A stretch of DNA of 40,302 nt from Candidatus Woesearchaeota archaeon (lineage in GTDB: Archaea > Nanobdellota > Nanobdellia > Woesearchaeales > GW2011-AR4): positions 1 to 40,302 of the forward strand of contig JACPIE010000023.1 in NCBI GenBank assembly GCA_016188245.1. Reading direction: 5' to 3'. How positions within the stretch are numbered: position 1 is the stretch's first letter; each line of letters opens with the position of its first letter. Shown here one piece after another: positions 31,395-38,796 of the stretch. Both the position numbers and the translations under genes were made by a program. The notes under the pieces are model-generated. The model was given only the letters and a program-made list of their open reading frames with translations. It did not search any database and was not told where the DNA came from.

Positions 31395-32015
31395 TTACAC
31401 CGCGCTTATGAAATTCTGCAGCAGCATGAGCACTGCGGCTGCAGCAACTATCAGGCCATACGCCAGTTTGCTCCATTTCAGCACCTTGTATCCGTCAAAA
31501 AGCCAAAATGGAATCATATTGAACAGAGCCAGCCATGAGTTTATCATGAAGCCGTAACCGGAGATTCCTTTAAATAGATCAGGCAGCGGGGCAAAGATAA
31601 GCATTAAAAAAGCCGCCGCAAGGATTAAATTTACAACTGGCCCGGCCGCAGAGATTATTCCGTTCTTTTGCCTGCTGACTTTTCCCGATATCATGACAGC
31701 TCCCGGCGCTGCCAGCACAAATCCGAAAAACGACATTGCTATTGAAAGGGCCAGCATGGTGTCAAATGACCTGAACTCTGCAAAACATTTGTATTTTTGG
31801 GCCACAATCTTATGCCCAAGCTCGTGAAGCAAAAATCCCGTCCCAACGGTCAAAGATGCAATAACAAATTTTGCATAAAAGCCAGAAGAAAAAATTGGCT
31901 TGCTTAACAGGATGGCAAATGCCGCAGATATCGCAACCCATGCCTTGATGAGGTCTTTGAGCTCTGTTTGGGATGTGCTTATACTTCCGAGCCTTATCTG
32001 CTTTTGGGAGCGCAT
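31395..32015 (-). CDS. Site-2-protease-type (M50) membrane metalloprotease
   Basis: Intramembrane zinc protease. HELGH at residues 64-68 lies in a membrane span, and LFDGYKVLKW (about 172-181) gives the third zinc ligand Asp. Five or six hydrophobic segments, no PDZ domain; 206 residues is the compact archaeal form. Substrate unknown. It sits between DUF655 and the small zinc ribbon in a transcription/translation operon. Confidence 0.9.
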   Translation of the reverse strand: MRSQKQIRLGSISTSQTELKDLIKAWVAISAAFAILLSKPIFSSGFYAKFVIASLTVGTGFLLHELGHKIVAQKYKCFAEFRSFDTMLALSIAMSFFGFVLAAPGAVMISGKVSRQKNGIISAAGPVVNLILAAAFLMLIFAPLPDLFKGISGYGFMINSWLALFNMIPFWLFDGYKVLKWSKLAYGLIVAAAAVLMLLQNFISAV

Positions 32016-32026
32016 TTTAGAATTTC

Positions 32027-32596
32027 CTAGACATCAACAAAAATCTTGTGCTTTTCAGAGCCTTCCAGCTCCTGGAGTACCCTTTTTATGACGATTTTTT
32101 CAGGATCCGGCATCAGCTTAACTCTTGCCTTTAGGTCAGAAAAGCTTTCAAACGGCTTTTCCTGCCTTGCCTCGATAATCTGCCACATGTGCTTTTTTCC
32201 GAGCCCCGGTAAAAGCTCCAGCTGGTGCATCCTTGTGCTCAATGGCTGCGCTTTGTTGAAAAACTCGATAAATCTCTGCTCATCTTTTTTCAGGACATCT
32301 TTTATCACAAATTCGAGCTCTGATTTCGCAGTTGCCGTAAGCTTGCCCAGCGGAATCTTGCCGACAATGTGGTGTATCTTGTCTCTTTTCCCGTCTCCAA
32401 TATATACTTCTTCAAACGGCTGCAGGTGGATCCCTTTCTTTGGCACAAGCTCGAGGATCACAAAATATTCCTTGCCTATGGCTTGCGCTATCGGCGTCTT
32501 CATATACATGGGCCTTGAGTCATGGGAGTACCCGTTGGGCAAAAAGTCCAAAACAATTGCCTTTTCTTCTTTGCTGTGCTTATCCTGCTGTTCCAT
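32027..32596 (-). CDS. DUF655 family putative RNA-binding protein
   Basis: Archaeal COG1491. AIVLDFLPNGYSHDSRP near the N-terminus, ILELVPKKGIHLQPFEEVYIG and KIHHIVGKI match the family's S1-like part; LELLPGLGKKHMWQIIEARQEKPFESFSDL is a helix-hairpin-helix segment (about 126-155). 189 residues. In many archaea this gene follows eL21 and rpoF and precedes the rRNA methylase ksgA; here an extra unknown gene lies before it and ksgA is not next. Confidence 0.85.
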   Translation of the reverse strand: MEQQDKHSKEEKAIVLDFLPNGYSHDSRPMYMKTPIAQAIGKEYFVILELVPKKGIHLQPFEEVYIGDGKRDKIHHIVGKIPLGKLTATAKSELEFVIKDVLKKDEQRFIEFFNKAQPLSTRMHQLELLPGLGKKHMWQIIEARQEKPFESFSDLKARVKLMPDPEKIVIKRVLQELEGSEKHKIFVDV

Positions 32597-32603
32597 GGTT
32601 GGT

Positions 32604-33500
32604 TTAGAGATTTATTGTTGTTGTTAATCTGCGCAATTCCTTTTTAGTTTCATCATCAGCCCCGAATTTTTTCATTGAGGCTGCTTTTTCTTCCATTATA
32701 TCCAGCAGCTTCGAGCGCTCTGCTGCAAGATGCGTGATCTTTTTATTAATTATTGCCTTTGCAGCCTTATTCTTCTTCAGCTTGTTAAAGATTGCAGCTT
32801 CTATGCGGTACAGGTGCCACGTATAAGACAAAAGGGCAAGCACTCCCGCAACCCATTGGGTGAATAAAGGCTCTTTCATCAGGCCTGAAGTTAAATGCTC
32901 AGGAGGAGGCAATTTTGCTTCAAGATGCTCCAAAACCAATGATTCTTTCCCAAGCACCATTCCAATGTCCCTGACTTCAATCTTTTCTTCTGCAGCCACT
33001 TCTTTTTCTTTGACCCGATATTCCGAAAGCAGCCTTTTGTCAAGCATAACTGCCCTCCCTATAAGCCTGTAGGCAGTATACTCGAGCGCCTCGAGCTCTC
33101 CCTTGAGGAGGCCATTTTGGCTTTTCAGGCCCTTGCCCTGAAACGGAACTTTTATTTTCAAAAAATTCAAGTCATCTAAAAACATTGTTTCAAGGTAGCT
33201 GTTTATGCTCCTGAGCTTGAGCACAATCTTTCTTATGGCAATCAGCCTGCTTGCAAGCGGCTTGAGGGCATTTCCGGATTTTTTCTTGTTTATAGCAAAA
33301 GTTTTCGCAATGAGTGCATGCAGGTTTTCAATCAAAATTTTCTTTTTTTTTTCAACCGATATGTCCCGCTTAAGCAGTATGCCATCAATCTCGTCAATTT
33401 TTGAATATTTCCTGATGTCAAACTTCTTTGCGAGAGCATTCATCTCTTTCGCAAGCTTATCGCTAATGCTAAGGTGCCTTGAGCTTATTACCGCCCTCAT
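32604..33500 (-). CDS. Unknown helical protein in the eL21-rpoF operon
   Basis: Not recognised. 298 residues, strongly helical and charged (IDGILLKRDISVEKKKKILIENL, NKLKKNKAAKAIINKKITHLAAERSKLLDIMEEK), with one weak hydrophobic stretch around residues 215-228 (WVAGVLALLSYTWHL). It starts 55 bases after rpoF and ends seven bases before the DUF655 start, so it is co-transcribed. I recall similar helical proteins only from DPANN genomes, and vaguely. Confidence 0.6.
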   Translation of the reverse strand: MRAVISSRHLSISDKLAKEMNALAKKFDIRKYSKIDEIDGILLKRDISVEKKKKILIENLHALIAKTFAINKKKSGNALKPLASRLIAIRKIVLKLRSINSYLETMFLDDLNFLKIKVPFQGKGLKSQNGLLKGELEALEYTAYRLIGRAVMLDKRLLSEYRVKEKEVAAEEKIEVRDIGMVLGKESLVLEHLEAKLPPPEHLTSGLMKEPLFTQWVAGVLALLSYTWHLYRIEAAIFNKLKKNKAAKAIINKKITHLAAERSKLLDIMEEKAASMKKFGADDETKKELRRLTTTINL

Positions 33501-33555
33501 TTTTTAGCTTTAGGATTTGCTGTCTTTATAAAGATTACGCTGAAATAAAAGCAAT

Positions 33556-33900
33556 CTATTTTTCAAAGAACTCGTTTATCACGTCAACAATCTTTTTCAT
33601 TGATTCGTTGTTTATGGTGATTGTATATCCCTGCAACAATGTCTTAAGCTCGTTTAATGTCGTTGGAGCAATGTCCACTATCTTGTGAACGTGCTGTTCC
33701 TTAAGCCGGGGTATATTAAGTTTGACTATCTTGTCAAAAAGCTCTTCGGCGTTTTTATGCGTTGCAACCTGCTGCAGATACTCCTCTGTCCTGTTGGCCC
33801 TAAAATTCAGCTCACTGTCTCTCTTCTTTATCTTCTCCAGCTCTTTCTTCAGGTGGTACAGGTTGATTGGAGTTTCCGACAGTATCTGGACGTCTGGCAT
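33556..33900 (-). CDS. rpoF: DNA-directed RNA polymerase subunit F (Rpb4)
   Basis: Forms the RNA polymerase stalk with Rpb7/RpoE. ETPINLYHLKKELEKIKKRDSELNFRANRTEEYL and LFDKIVKLNIPRLKEQHVHKIVDIAPTTLNELKTLL follow the archaeal Rpb4 pattern. 114 residues. It starts seven bases after the eL21 stop, the conserved archaeal gene order. Confidence 0.92.
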   Translation of the reverse strand: MPDVQILSETPINLYHLKKELEKIKKRDSELNFRANRTEEYLQQVATHKNAEELFDKIVKLNIPRLKEQHVHKIVDIAPTTLNELKTLLQGYTITINNESMKKIVDVINEFFEK

Positions 33901-33907
33901 TTTGTTT

Positions 33908-34198
33908 TCACGCTTTTTTTAGATGAACTGGATGGACTATTAATGTTTTTCCTTTCCCAAAGTCGTTTATCTCAACACTGTAGCATCTTCCCCTTTTCCC
34001 GCTTATCACTCCGGTCTTGCCCATGAAGCGGGGGTGGTACATGCCTTTTTGAATGCTTGATTCAAGAGCTAAGTGAACCCTGTCGCCAAGATTGAAGGAC
34101 TGCATATATCTAGTTAGGCTGAGCTTGCCCCTTTTCCTGATTTCTTTCCTGAATTTGTACCTTGTCTTTCTCCTTAAGCCGCCGATTCTCCTTGTCAT
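33908..34198 (-). CDS. rpl21e: Ribosomal protein eL21
   Basis: Large-subunit protein. MTRRIGGLRRKTRYKFRKE, LTRYMQSFNLGDRVHLALESSIQKGMYHPRFMGKTGVI and GRCYSVEINDFGKGKTLIVHPVHLKK are diagnostic. 96 residues. First gene of the operon with rpoF; a minus TATA box (TTTTTATAATGG, about 34223-34234) precedes it. Confidence 0.95.
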   Translation of the reverse strand: MTRRIGGLRRKTRYKFRKEIRKRGKLSLTRYMQSFNLGDRVHLALESSIQKGMYHPRFMGKTGVISGKRGRCYSVEINDFGKGKTLIVHPVHLKKA

Positions 34199-34250
34199 TT
34201 TATGCTTTTGGTAATTTGGCCATTATAAAAAGGTTTCTGTTAAGGCGATT

Positions 34251-34426
34251 TGTCCCGGAATAAGATAGCCCTCCTAACAGGCCATGCAGCATTTATCTTG
34301 GGCATGCCTTTTGTCAAAAACTCCGCACTAAAGTGCGGAGCGTGCAGCGGAGTTTTTGAGCATGCTCGGAATTGCTGGCTTACCCTGAACTTAAGTACAA
34401 AGGATTGCGCCTTAGCAATTCCGACA
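34251..34426 (+). repeat. Multi-stem element with GCATGC cores (second copy of the two-stem family)
   Basis: Main part TGTC (34312) to GACA (34426). Stem 1: TCAAAAACTCCGC (34314-34326) with GCGGAGTTTTTGA (34347-34359), perfect over 13 bp. Core GAGCATGCTC (34358-34367). Stem 2: TCGGAATTGCT (34366-34376) with AGCAATTCCGA (34414-34424). CTCCGCAC (34321-34328) can instead pair with GTGCGGAG (34333-34340), so stem 1 has two exclusive states. Upstream, AAGATA (34262-34267)/TATCTT and another GCATGC, preceded by TGTC at 34251, suggest a third unit. It fills the gap between eL21 and lspA. Confidence 0.75.
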
Positions 34427-34473
34427 TTTCAATAACCAAAGTGTTTATATAGGCGGAAAAAACAAGGTGGTGA

Positions 34474-34917
34474 ATGGACAGAAAAAATGCAGCCATTCTC
34501 CTAACTGCAATGATTGTTGCGCTTCTTGACCAATTAACCAAATTTCTGGTCAGGCAAAACCTCCAATTAAATGAATCAGCCCCAATAATTAAAAACATTT
34601 TTCACCTGACATATGTGACAAACACAGGCTCTGCTTTTGGGCTGTTCAAGGGGCTCAATATTTTTTTTATTTTATTTTCAATAATTGTAATAATCGCAAT
34701 CTTTTATTGCCTGAAAAAAATCGTAAAAAACGAAAAAATTCTTCAGCTTTCTGTCGGTTTATTATTGGGCGGCACAATCGGCAATCTGCTGGACAGGATT
34801 TTCCATGGCGCAGTGATTGATTTCATTGACTTTAGGGTATGGCCGGTTTTCAACATTGCGGACAGCGCTGTGACAATAAGCGCAATGCTTTTGATAATCC
34901 TGCTTTGGAAGAAATAA
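34474..34917 (+). CDS. lspA: Lipoprotein signal peptidase II
   Basis: Aspartic membrane protease that removes lipoprotein signal peptides in bacteria. LLDQLTKFLVRQNL, VTNTGSAFGLF, GGTIGNLLDRIFHGAVIDFID and WPVFNIADSAVTI contain the conserved residues, including both catalytic Asp (GNLLDR and FNIAD). Four membrane spans, 147 residues. TATA box near 34441-34452 and a GGTGGTGA site directly before the ATG. Most archaea lack this family. Confidence 0.93.
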   Translation: MDRKNAAILLTAMIVALLDQLTKFLVRQNLQLNESAPIIKNIFHLTYVTNTGSAFGLFKGLNIFFILFSIIVIIAIFYCLKKIVKNEKILQLSVGLLLGGTIGNLLDRIFHGAVIDFIDFRVWPVFNIADSAVTISAMLLIILLWKK

Positions 34918-34918
34918 C

Positions 34919-35125
34919 CTATACAGTTACAAGAGATTTTGAGTTTCCGCAGTAGAAATAGCTTCTTGAGTTCTCCAGCTTTAAGTATCTCTTCAGCCTG
35001 CTCAGTTGCTTTTTTGCCTTCATAATCCGGTAGGAGCACTTGACTTCGTACAAGTCAAACCTGTTGCCTTTCTTTGCTATCAGGTCAATCTCCCCAAATG
35101 AGCGCTTGGAATGCCTCAAAGGCAC
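34919..35125 (-). CDS. PD-(D/E)XK nuclease-like protein, start uncertain
   Basis: From the GTG at 35125 the frame reads MPLRHSKRSFGEIDLIAKKG, then FDLYEVKCS, with a basic tail. GEIDLIA and YEVK form the D...ExK core of Hjc/YraN-like nucleases. In the same frame, coding-like sequence continues upstream to about 35245 (NTYWLRLGDCIRLSKHDRY, VLELKDKIKDNYDSISIN) after a TAA, but contains no ATG, GTG or TTG. A minus TATA box (ATTATATAAA, about 35249-35258) lies right before that extension, fitting a longer gene whose start codon was lost. Either a 68-residue product or a damaged gene. Its stop is one base from the lspA stop. Confidence 0.6.
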   Translation of the reverse strand: MPLRHSKRSFGEIDLIAKKGNRFDLYEVKCSYRIMKAKKQLSRLKRYLKLENSRSYFYCGNSKSLVTV

Positions 35126-35319
35126 ATTGATGGATATAGAATCATAGTTGTCTTTTATCTTGTCCTTCAGCTCAAGGACATACCTGTCATGTTTGGATAG
35201 CCTGATGCAATCACCCAGCCTTAGCCAATAAGTATTATCCGGATAGCTGCTTTATATAATTTTCGGTTTTCACTTAATAATGAATAAATTTAAATAGTAT
35301 TTCTGTTAGAAAATAAGGC

Positions 35320-36108
35320 ATGGACCCTCATGACAGAATTTTTAACATAATATTTTCAAAAGCTGACGAAGTAACTTGGCAGAGCATTCTTTATGAGCTT
35401 GTCAAGACTGAGCAGATGGACCCGTGGGACATAGACATAGGCATGCTGACTCAAAAGTATATAGACATGCTCAGAGGCTTAAAAGAGCACGATTTCAGGG
35501 TCTCGGGCAAAGTGCTGCTTGCTGCCGCCATTCTGCTCAAGATGAAGTCTACAAGGCTTGTTGGAGAGGATTTAAGCGAGCTTGACAGGCTTCTTATAGG
35601 TGTTGAAGAGGAGATGGAAGATCTTGGGTTTGATGAAACAGGCCAGATACAAAAACTTGACGAAATACCTGCCTTAATCCCGAGGACACCTCAGCCAAGG
35701 AAAAGGAAAGTGTCAATTTTTGACCTGGTGGATGCTTTGGAAAGGGCATTGGAAGTGAAAAAGAGAAGGCTGCTGCATTCAATTCCGCCCCTTAATCTTG
35801 AAGCTCCCAAAAAAAAGAGAGACATAACCCAGGTCATAAGGGATGTCTACGGCAGGATTAAATCCTTCTTTTTAGCTACACTGTTCAAAGACAAGCTGAC
35901 ATTATCAAAGCTTTTGCCTTCTGAATCCAAAGAGGACAAAGTTTATACTTTCATACCGCTGCTGCATCTGGCGCAGCAAAACAAGGTCGAGCTTGTCCAG
36001 GATGCGCCCTTTGGCGAGATACAAATCCTGCTGAGGAGGAAGGAAGAAGAGCAGAAAATGGAGGAAACAACAACAATTGATAGTACAGAAACAAGTACAA
36101 TTCAATGA
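35320..36108 (+). CDS. scpA: Kleisin subunit ScpA (chromosome condensation)
   Basis: Bridges SMC heads in prokaryotic condensin. The N-terminal EVTWQSILYELVKTEQMDPWDIDIGMLTQKYIDML, FRVSGKVLLAAAILLKMKS and a C-terminal winged helix (about 185-240: DKVYTFIPLLHLAQQNKVELVQDAPFGEIQI) match archaeal ScpA. 262 residues with a Thr/Glu-rich tail. TATA box TTTAAATAGTA near 35289-35299. No scpB is adjacent. Confidence 0.9.
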   Translation: MDPHDRIFNIIFSKADEVTWQSILYELVKTEQMDPWDIDIGMLTQKYIDMLRGLKEHDFRVSGKVLLAAAILLKMKSTRLVGEDLSELDRLLIGVEEEMEDLGFDETGQIQKLDEIPALIPRTPQPRKRKVSIFDLVDALERALEVKKRRLLHSIPPLNLEAPKKKRDITQVIRDVYGRIKSFFLATLFKDKLTLSKLLPSESKEDKVYTFIPLLHLAQQNKVELVQDAPFGEIQILLRRKEEEQKMEETTTIDSTETSTIQ

Positions 36109-36141
36109 GGGAAGATTAAAATTTAGAATAATGTTTAATCA

Positions 36142-36576
36142 TTAAGCATAACTTCCATCATTAGCTGCTACAACTAAAAATGGAATAGCAATCAAATCTT
36201 TGACTACACGTCCAACAAAAGTTTCCCTTTTAAGATAAGGATGTTGACCTTCTTTTATAGCTTCATATTCTTCTGATTTCATTGACCTATCCATCATTCT
36301 TTCCATCAAATATGCCAATTGCCTATCTCTAAACAAGGAAGATTCCCTCATTCTTCTAGCAACAAGTTTTTTCCATGCAGGATCTTGTAAGCGGTCCATT
36401 TCTTCTTCAGTTCTGCTGCCTAAAGACCTTTCTTCAGATTTATTAGTTATTCTTATATTTAATTCAATTCCTCTAGCGAGATCTATCCTTCTTTCTAATA
36501 ATTCATAAAAAGTAGTTTGTTCAGTTCTCGGAGTGTAACCACCCCATCTACTTTGTGCTTGATATAATGCAATCAT
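36142..36576 (-). CDS. Unknown 144-residue protein
   Basis: Not recognised. Mostly helical and rich in Arg and Glu (LLERRIDLARGIELNIRI, RLQDPAWKKLVARRMRESSLFRDRQLAYLMERMMDRSM), with a weakly hydrophobic C-terminal stretch (VVKDLIAIPFLVVAANDGSYA). It converges on scpA (stops 33 bases apart) and has AT-rich codons, so it may be recently acquired. No partner gene is apparent. Confidence 0.5.
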   Translation of the reverse strand: MIALYQAQSRWGGYTPRTEQTTFYELLERRIDLARGIELNIRITNKSEERSLGSRTEEEMDRLQDPAWKKLVARRMRESSLFRDRQLAYLMERMMDRSMKSEEYEAIKEGQHPYLKRETFVGRVVKDLIAIPFLVVAANDGSYA

Positions 36577-36715
36577 TTAGATTCTTTGCCTCTCGTGGTA
36601 CTTCTACAATTAACATACTCTTTAAAGAAACAGAGCATAATATTTAAATATTTCTTTTTAAAAGTGTAACATTTCAAAAACCCAAATCTTTTTAAATTTC
36701 AAACAAAACCGAAAA

Positions 36716-36751
36716 CTATAAATATAACTATATCTATATCTATAACTATGG
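36716..36751 (+). promoter_or_regulatory. VapBC promoter with tandem CTATAT hexamers
   Basis: TATA box ACTATAAATATA (36716-36726) is centred about 27 bases before the ATG at 36748 (leaderless). Between them four hexamers follow each other: CTATAT, CTATAT, CTATAA, CTATGG (36728-36751), the last one containing the start codon. A candidate antitoxin binding site. Confidence 0.5.
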
Positions 36752-36948
36752 TAGCTACAATAGCGGTAAAACAAAGCACCTTGCAGCTTCTCGCCAAAGT
36801 AAAGAAGAAAACAGAAGCCAGCAGCATGGACGAAGCAATCCAGATGCTTTTGCAGAAATTCGAGCATGTGCCAAGCTCAAGATTCGGCTCTCAGCCAAGG
36901 CTAAGCAAGTTTGACGAACGGGACAGGATGAAGGCTCATGAGCTTTAG
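36748..36948 (+). CDS. VapB-type antitoxin
   Basis: 66 residues. MVATIAVKQSTLQLLAKVKKKTEASSMDEAIQMLLQKF is a short DNA-binding strand-helix-helix region of the archaeal VapB type; the rest is a charged, proline-containing tail (SSRFGSQPRLSKFDERDRMKAHEL) for toxin contact. It overlaps the PIN gene by 11 bases. Confidence 0.8.
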   Translation: MVATIAVKQSTLQLLAKVKKKTEASSMDEAIQMLLQKFEHVPSSRFGSQPRLSKFDERDRMKAHEL

Positions 36949-37321
36949 CTATGTGATAGACTCTTATGCGTGGGTTGAATACTTCCGCGGCACAAAAGAA
37001 GGGGCTGCTGCAAAAGAATATATCGAGAATAAAAGCAATGCGACCTGCTCGATAACAATAGCGGAGCTTGCTGAAAAATATAAGAGGGAAAACAAGGGCT
37101 TTTCAGAAGACTTTAATTTCGTTATATCAAAAAGCGAGATAATTGATTTAACCAGCGACATAGCACTTGCCGCAGGAGAAATTAATTTTGAGAACAAGAA
37201 GAAAATCAAGAACTGGGGAATGTCTGATTCAATTATACTATCCACAGCAAGAATGTTCAATGCGAAGGTTGTGACTGGAGACGAACATTTCAGGAATTTG
37301 AATGAAGTTATGATAAATTAA
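36938..37321 (+). CDS. vapC: PIN-domain toxin (VapC)
   Basis: 127 residues. YVIDSYAWVEYFRGTKEG starts the PIN fold with the first Asp; SITIAELAEKYKRE carries the Glu; KNWGMSDSIILSTARMF and VVTGDEHFRNL carry the two later acidic positions. Predicted RNase toxin, co-transcribed with the antitoxin before it. Confidence 0.88.
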   Translation: MSFSYVIDSYAWVEYFRGTKEGAAAKEYIENKSNATCSITIAELAEKYKRENKGFSEDFNFVISKSEIIDLTSDIALAAGEINFENKKKIKNWGMSDSIILSTARMFNAKVVTGDEHFRNLNEVMIN

Positions 37322-37376
37322 AACACCAATCCACGAAATCTTTTTAAAGCTTAGGTTATTCTAAACACCATTAAGG

Positions 37377-38360
37377 GTGGCTATTTTGCTCAAAAATCAT
37401 TTCAAGCTAATCTCAGGAACTGCGAACAAGCCTCTTGCTGAAGAAGTGGCAAAAATACTCAAGATTCCATTGACGCCTGTTGAAATCAAGCGCTTTCACG
37501 ATGGAGAGATTTACTGCAGGGCTATGGAAAGCGTCAGGGGATGCGATGTTTATGTGATACAGCCGACTTCTCCGGATGCAAGCCTGAACCTGATGGAGCT
37601 TCTTATCATGGTGGATGCCCTGAAGCGCTCCTCTCCTGATAAAATCACGGCAGTCATATCTTACTATGGCTACTGCAGGCAGGACAAGAAGACAAAGCCC
37701 AGGGAGCCAATCACCGCAAAATTAGTTGCAAACATGATAGAAACAGCAGGTGTTAACCGAGTCATGATGTTTGACCTGCATGTTGCCCAGGTCCAGGGAT
37801 TTTTTGACATTCCAAGCGACAATCTTGAGGTTATCCCGCTCTTTGCAAACTATATACTGGATAAAAAGCTCAAGGACGTTGTTTTTGTAAGCCCGGATGC
37901 GGGAGGGGCATCGCGAGCAAGGGCTTTTGGAAAGATACTGAATGCCCCGATAGCTATTGTTGACAAGAGAAGGCCAGCTCCAAATGTCGCCTATGTTGAA
38001 AATGTCATAGGCGATGTCAGGGGAAAAACAGCCATTCTGGTTGATGACCTGATAGACACTGCAGGCTCAATAACCGAAGCGGCAAAAATACTTCTGAAAT
38101 TCGGGGCAATGGATGTCTATGCATTTGCAACACATGCCGTATTGTCCAACCAGGCAGTTGAGAAAATAAAAAACTCGCCAATAAAGGAAGTTGTTGTTAC
38201 CAACACAATCGAAACATCGAAAGAGAAAAGCACAGGCAAGCTAAAAGTTATCTCAATAGCGCCCTTACTGGGCGAAGCCATAAAAAGAACCCATGAGGGT
38301 CTGCCTATCGGCGTTGTCTATGAGGGGATGTACAGGAAAATAGCAAAAAGGACGAAGTAA
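37377..38360 (+). CDS. prs: Ribose-phosphate pyrophosphokinase (PRPP synthetase)
   Basis: Makes PRPP from ribose 5-phosphate and ATP for nucleotides, His and Trp. LISGTANKPLAEEVAKIL, RFHDGEIYCRAMESVRG, YYGYCRQDKK (catalytic flexible loop), MMFDLHVAQVQGFFDIP, VSPDAGGASRARAF and the PRPP loop VDDLIDTAGSI are intact. 327 residues, the bacterial class I length, longer than the usual archaeal enzyme of about 285. Starts at GTG 37377 within GGGTGG; TATA box CTTTTTAAA near 37339-37347. Prefoldin alpha begins immediately after its stop. Confidence 0.93.
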   Translation: MAILLKNHFKLISGTANKPLAEEVAKILKIPLTPVEIKRFHDGEIYCRAMESVRGCDVYVIQPTSPDASLNLMELLIMVDALKRSSPDKITAVISYYGYCRQDKKTKPREPITAKLVANMIETAGVNRVMMFDLHVAQVQGFFDIPSDNLEVIPLFANYILDKKLKDVVFVSPDAGGASRARAFGKILNAPIAIVDKRRPAPNVAYVENVIGDVRGKTAILVDDLIDTAGSITEAAKILLKFGAMDVYAFATHAVLSNQAVEKIKNSPIKEVVVTNTIETSKEKSTGKLKVISIAPLLGEAIKRTHEGLPIGVVYEGMYRKIAKRTK

Positions 38361-38771
38361 ATGGAAGAAAAAAAAGCCCAGGAGATTTATATGGAATTTA
38401 AGATGCTTGAGCAGCATATAAAGCAGATGCAGGCGCAGCTGGAAGCGATAACCCACCAGCTTTTTGAGCTGCACTCGACAGGCAACTCACTTGACGAATT
38501 CAGGAAGATAAGCGCCGGAAAAGAAATATTCGTGCCGTTAAGCTCAGGCATTTTTGCAAAAGCAACAATAAAAGACAGCTCAGAGCTGCTTGTGAATGTG
38601 GGGGCGAACACTGTCGTAAAAAAAGATGTGGAATCTGCAAAGAAGCTTTTACAGAATCAGGCTGAAGAAATGAAAAAAATACAGAAGCACATGATGAATG
38701 AACTTGAAAAAATGACCAATCACGCTGCCCAGATTGAAATGCAGCTGCAGTCTTTGGTATCTGAAGCATGA
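38361..38771 (+). CDS. pfdA: Prefoldin subunit alpha
   Basis: Holds unfolded proteins for the chaperonin. Two long coiled-coil helices (about 5-45 and 92-134) flank a beta region with FVPLSSGIFAKATIKDSSELLVNVGANTVVKKDVESA, as in archaeal PfdA. 136 residues. It begins directly after the prs stop and is followed 25 bases later by ftsY, the order seen in many archaea. Confidence 0.92.
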   Translation: MEEKKAQEIYMEFKMLEQHIKQMQAQLEAITHQLFELHSTGNSLDEFRKISAGKEIFVPLSSGIFAKATIKDSSELLVNVGANTVVKKDVESAKKLLQNQAEEMKKIQKHMMNELEKMTNHAAQIEMQLQSLVSEA

Positions 38772-38796
38772 CTTTCTCGCACCGGGTTTTCGAAAA

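Noticed and set aside
31569..31580. Another GGGGCAAAG copy
   Set aside because: It lies within the coding sequence of the site-2 protease and is explained by its codons.
38734..38796. N-terminal extension of FtsY
   Set aside because: It lies inside prefoldin alpha; FtsY proteins begin with the MFKFLKEKL-type sequence at 38797.
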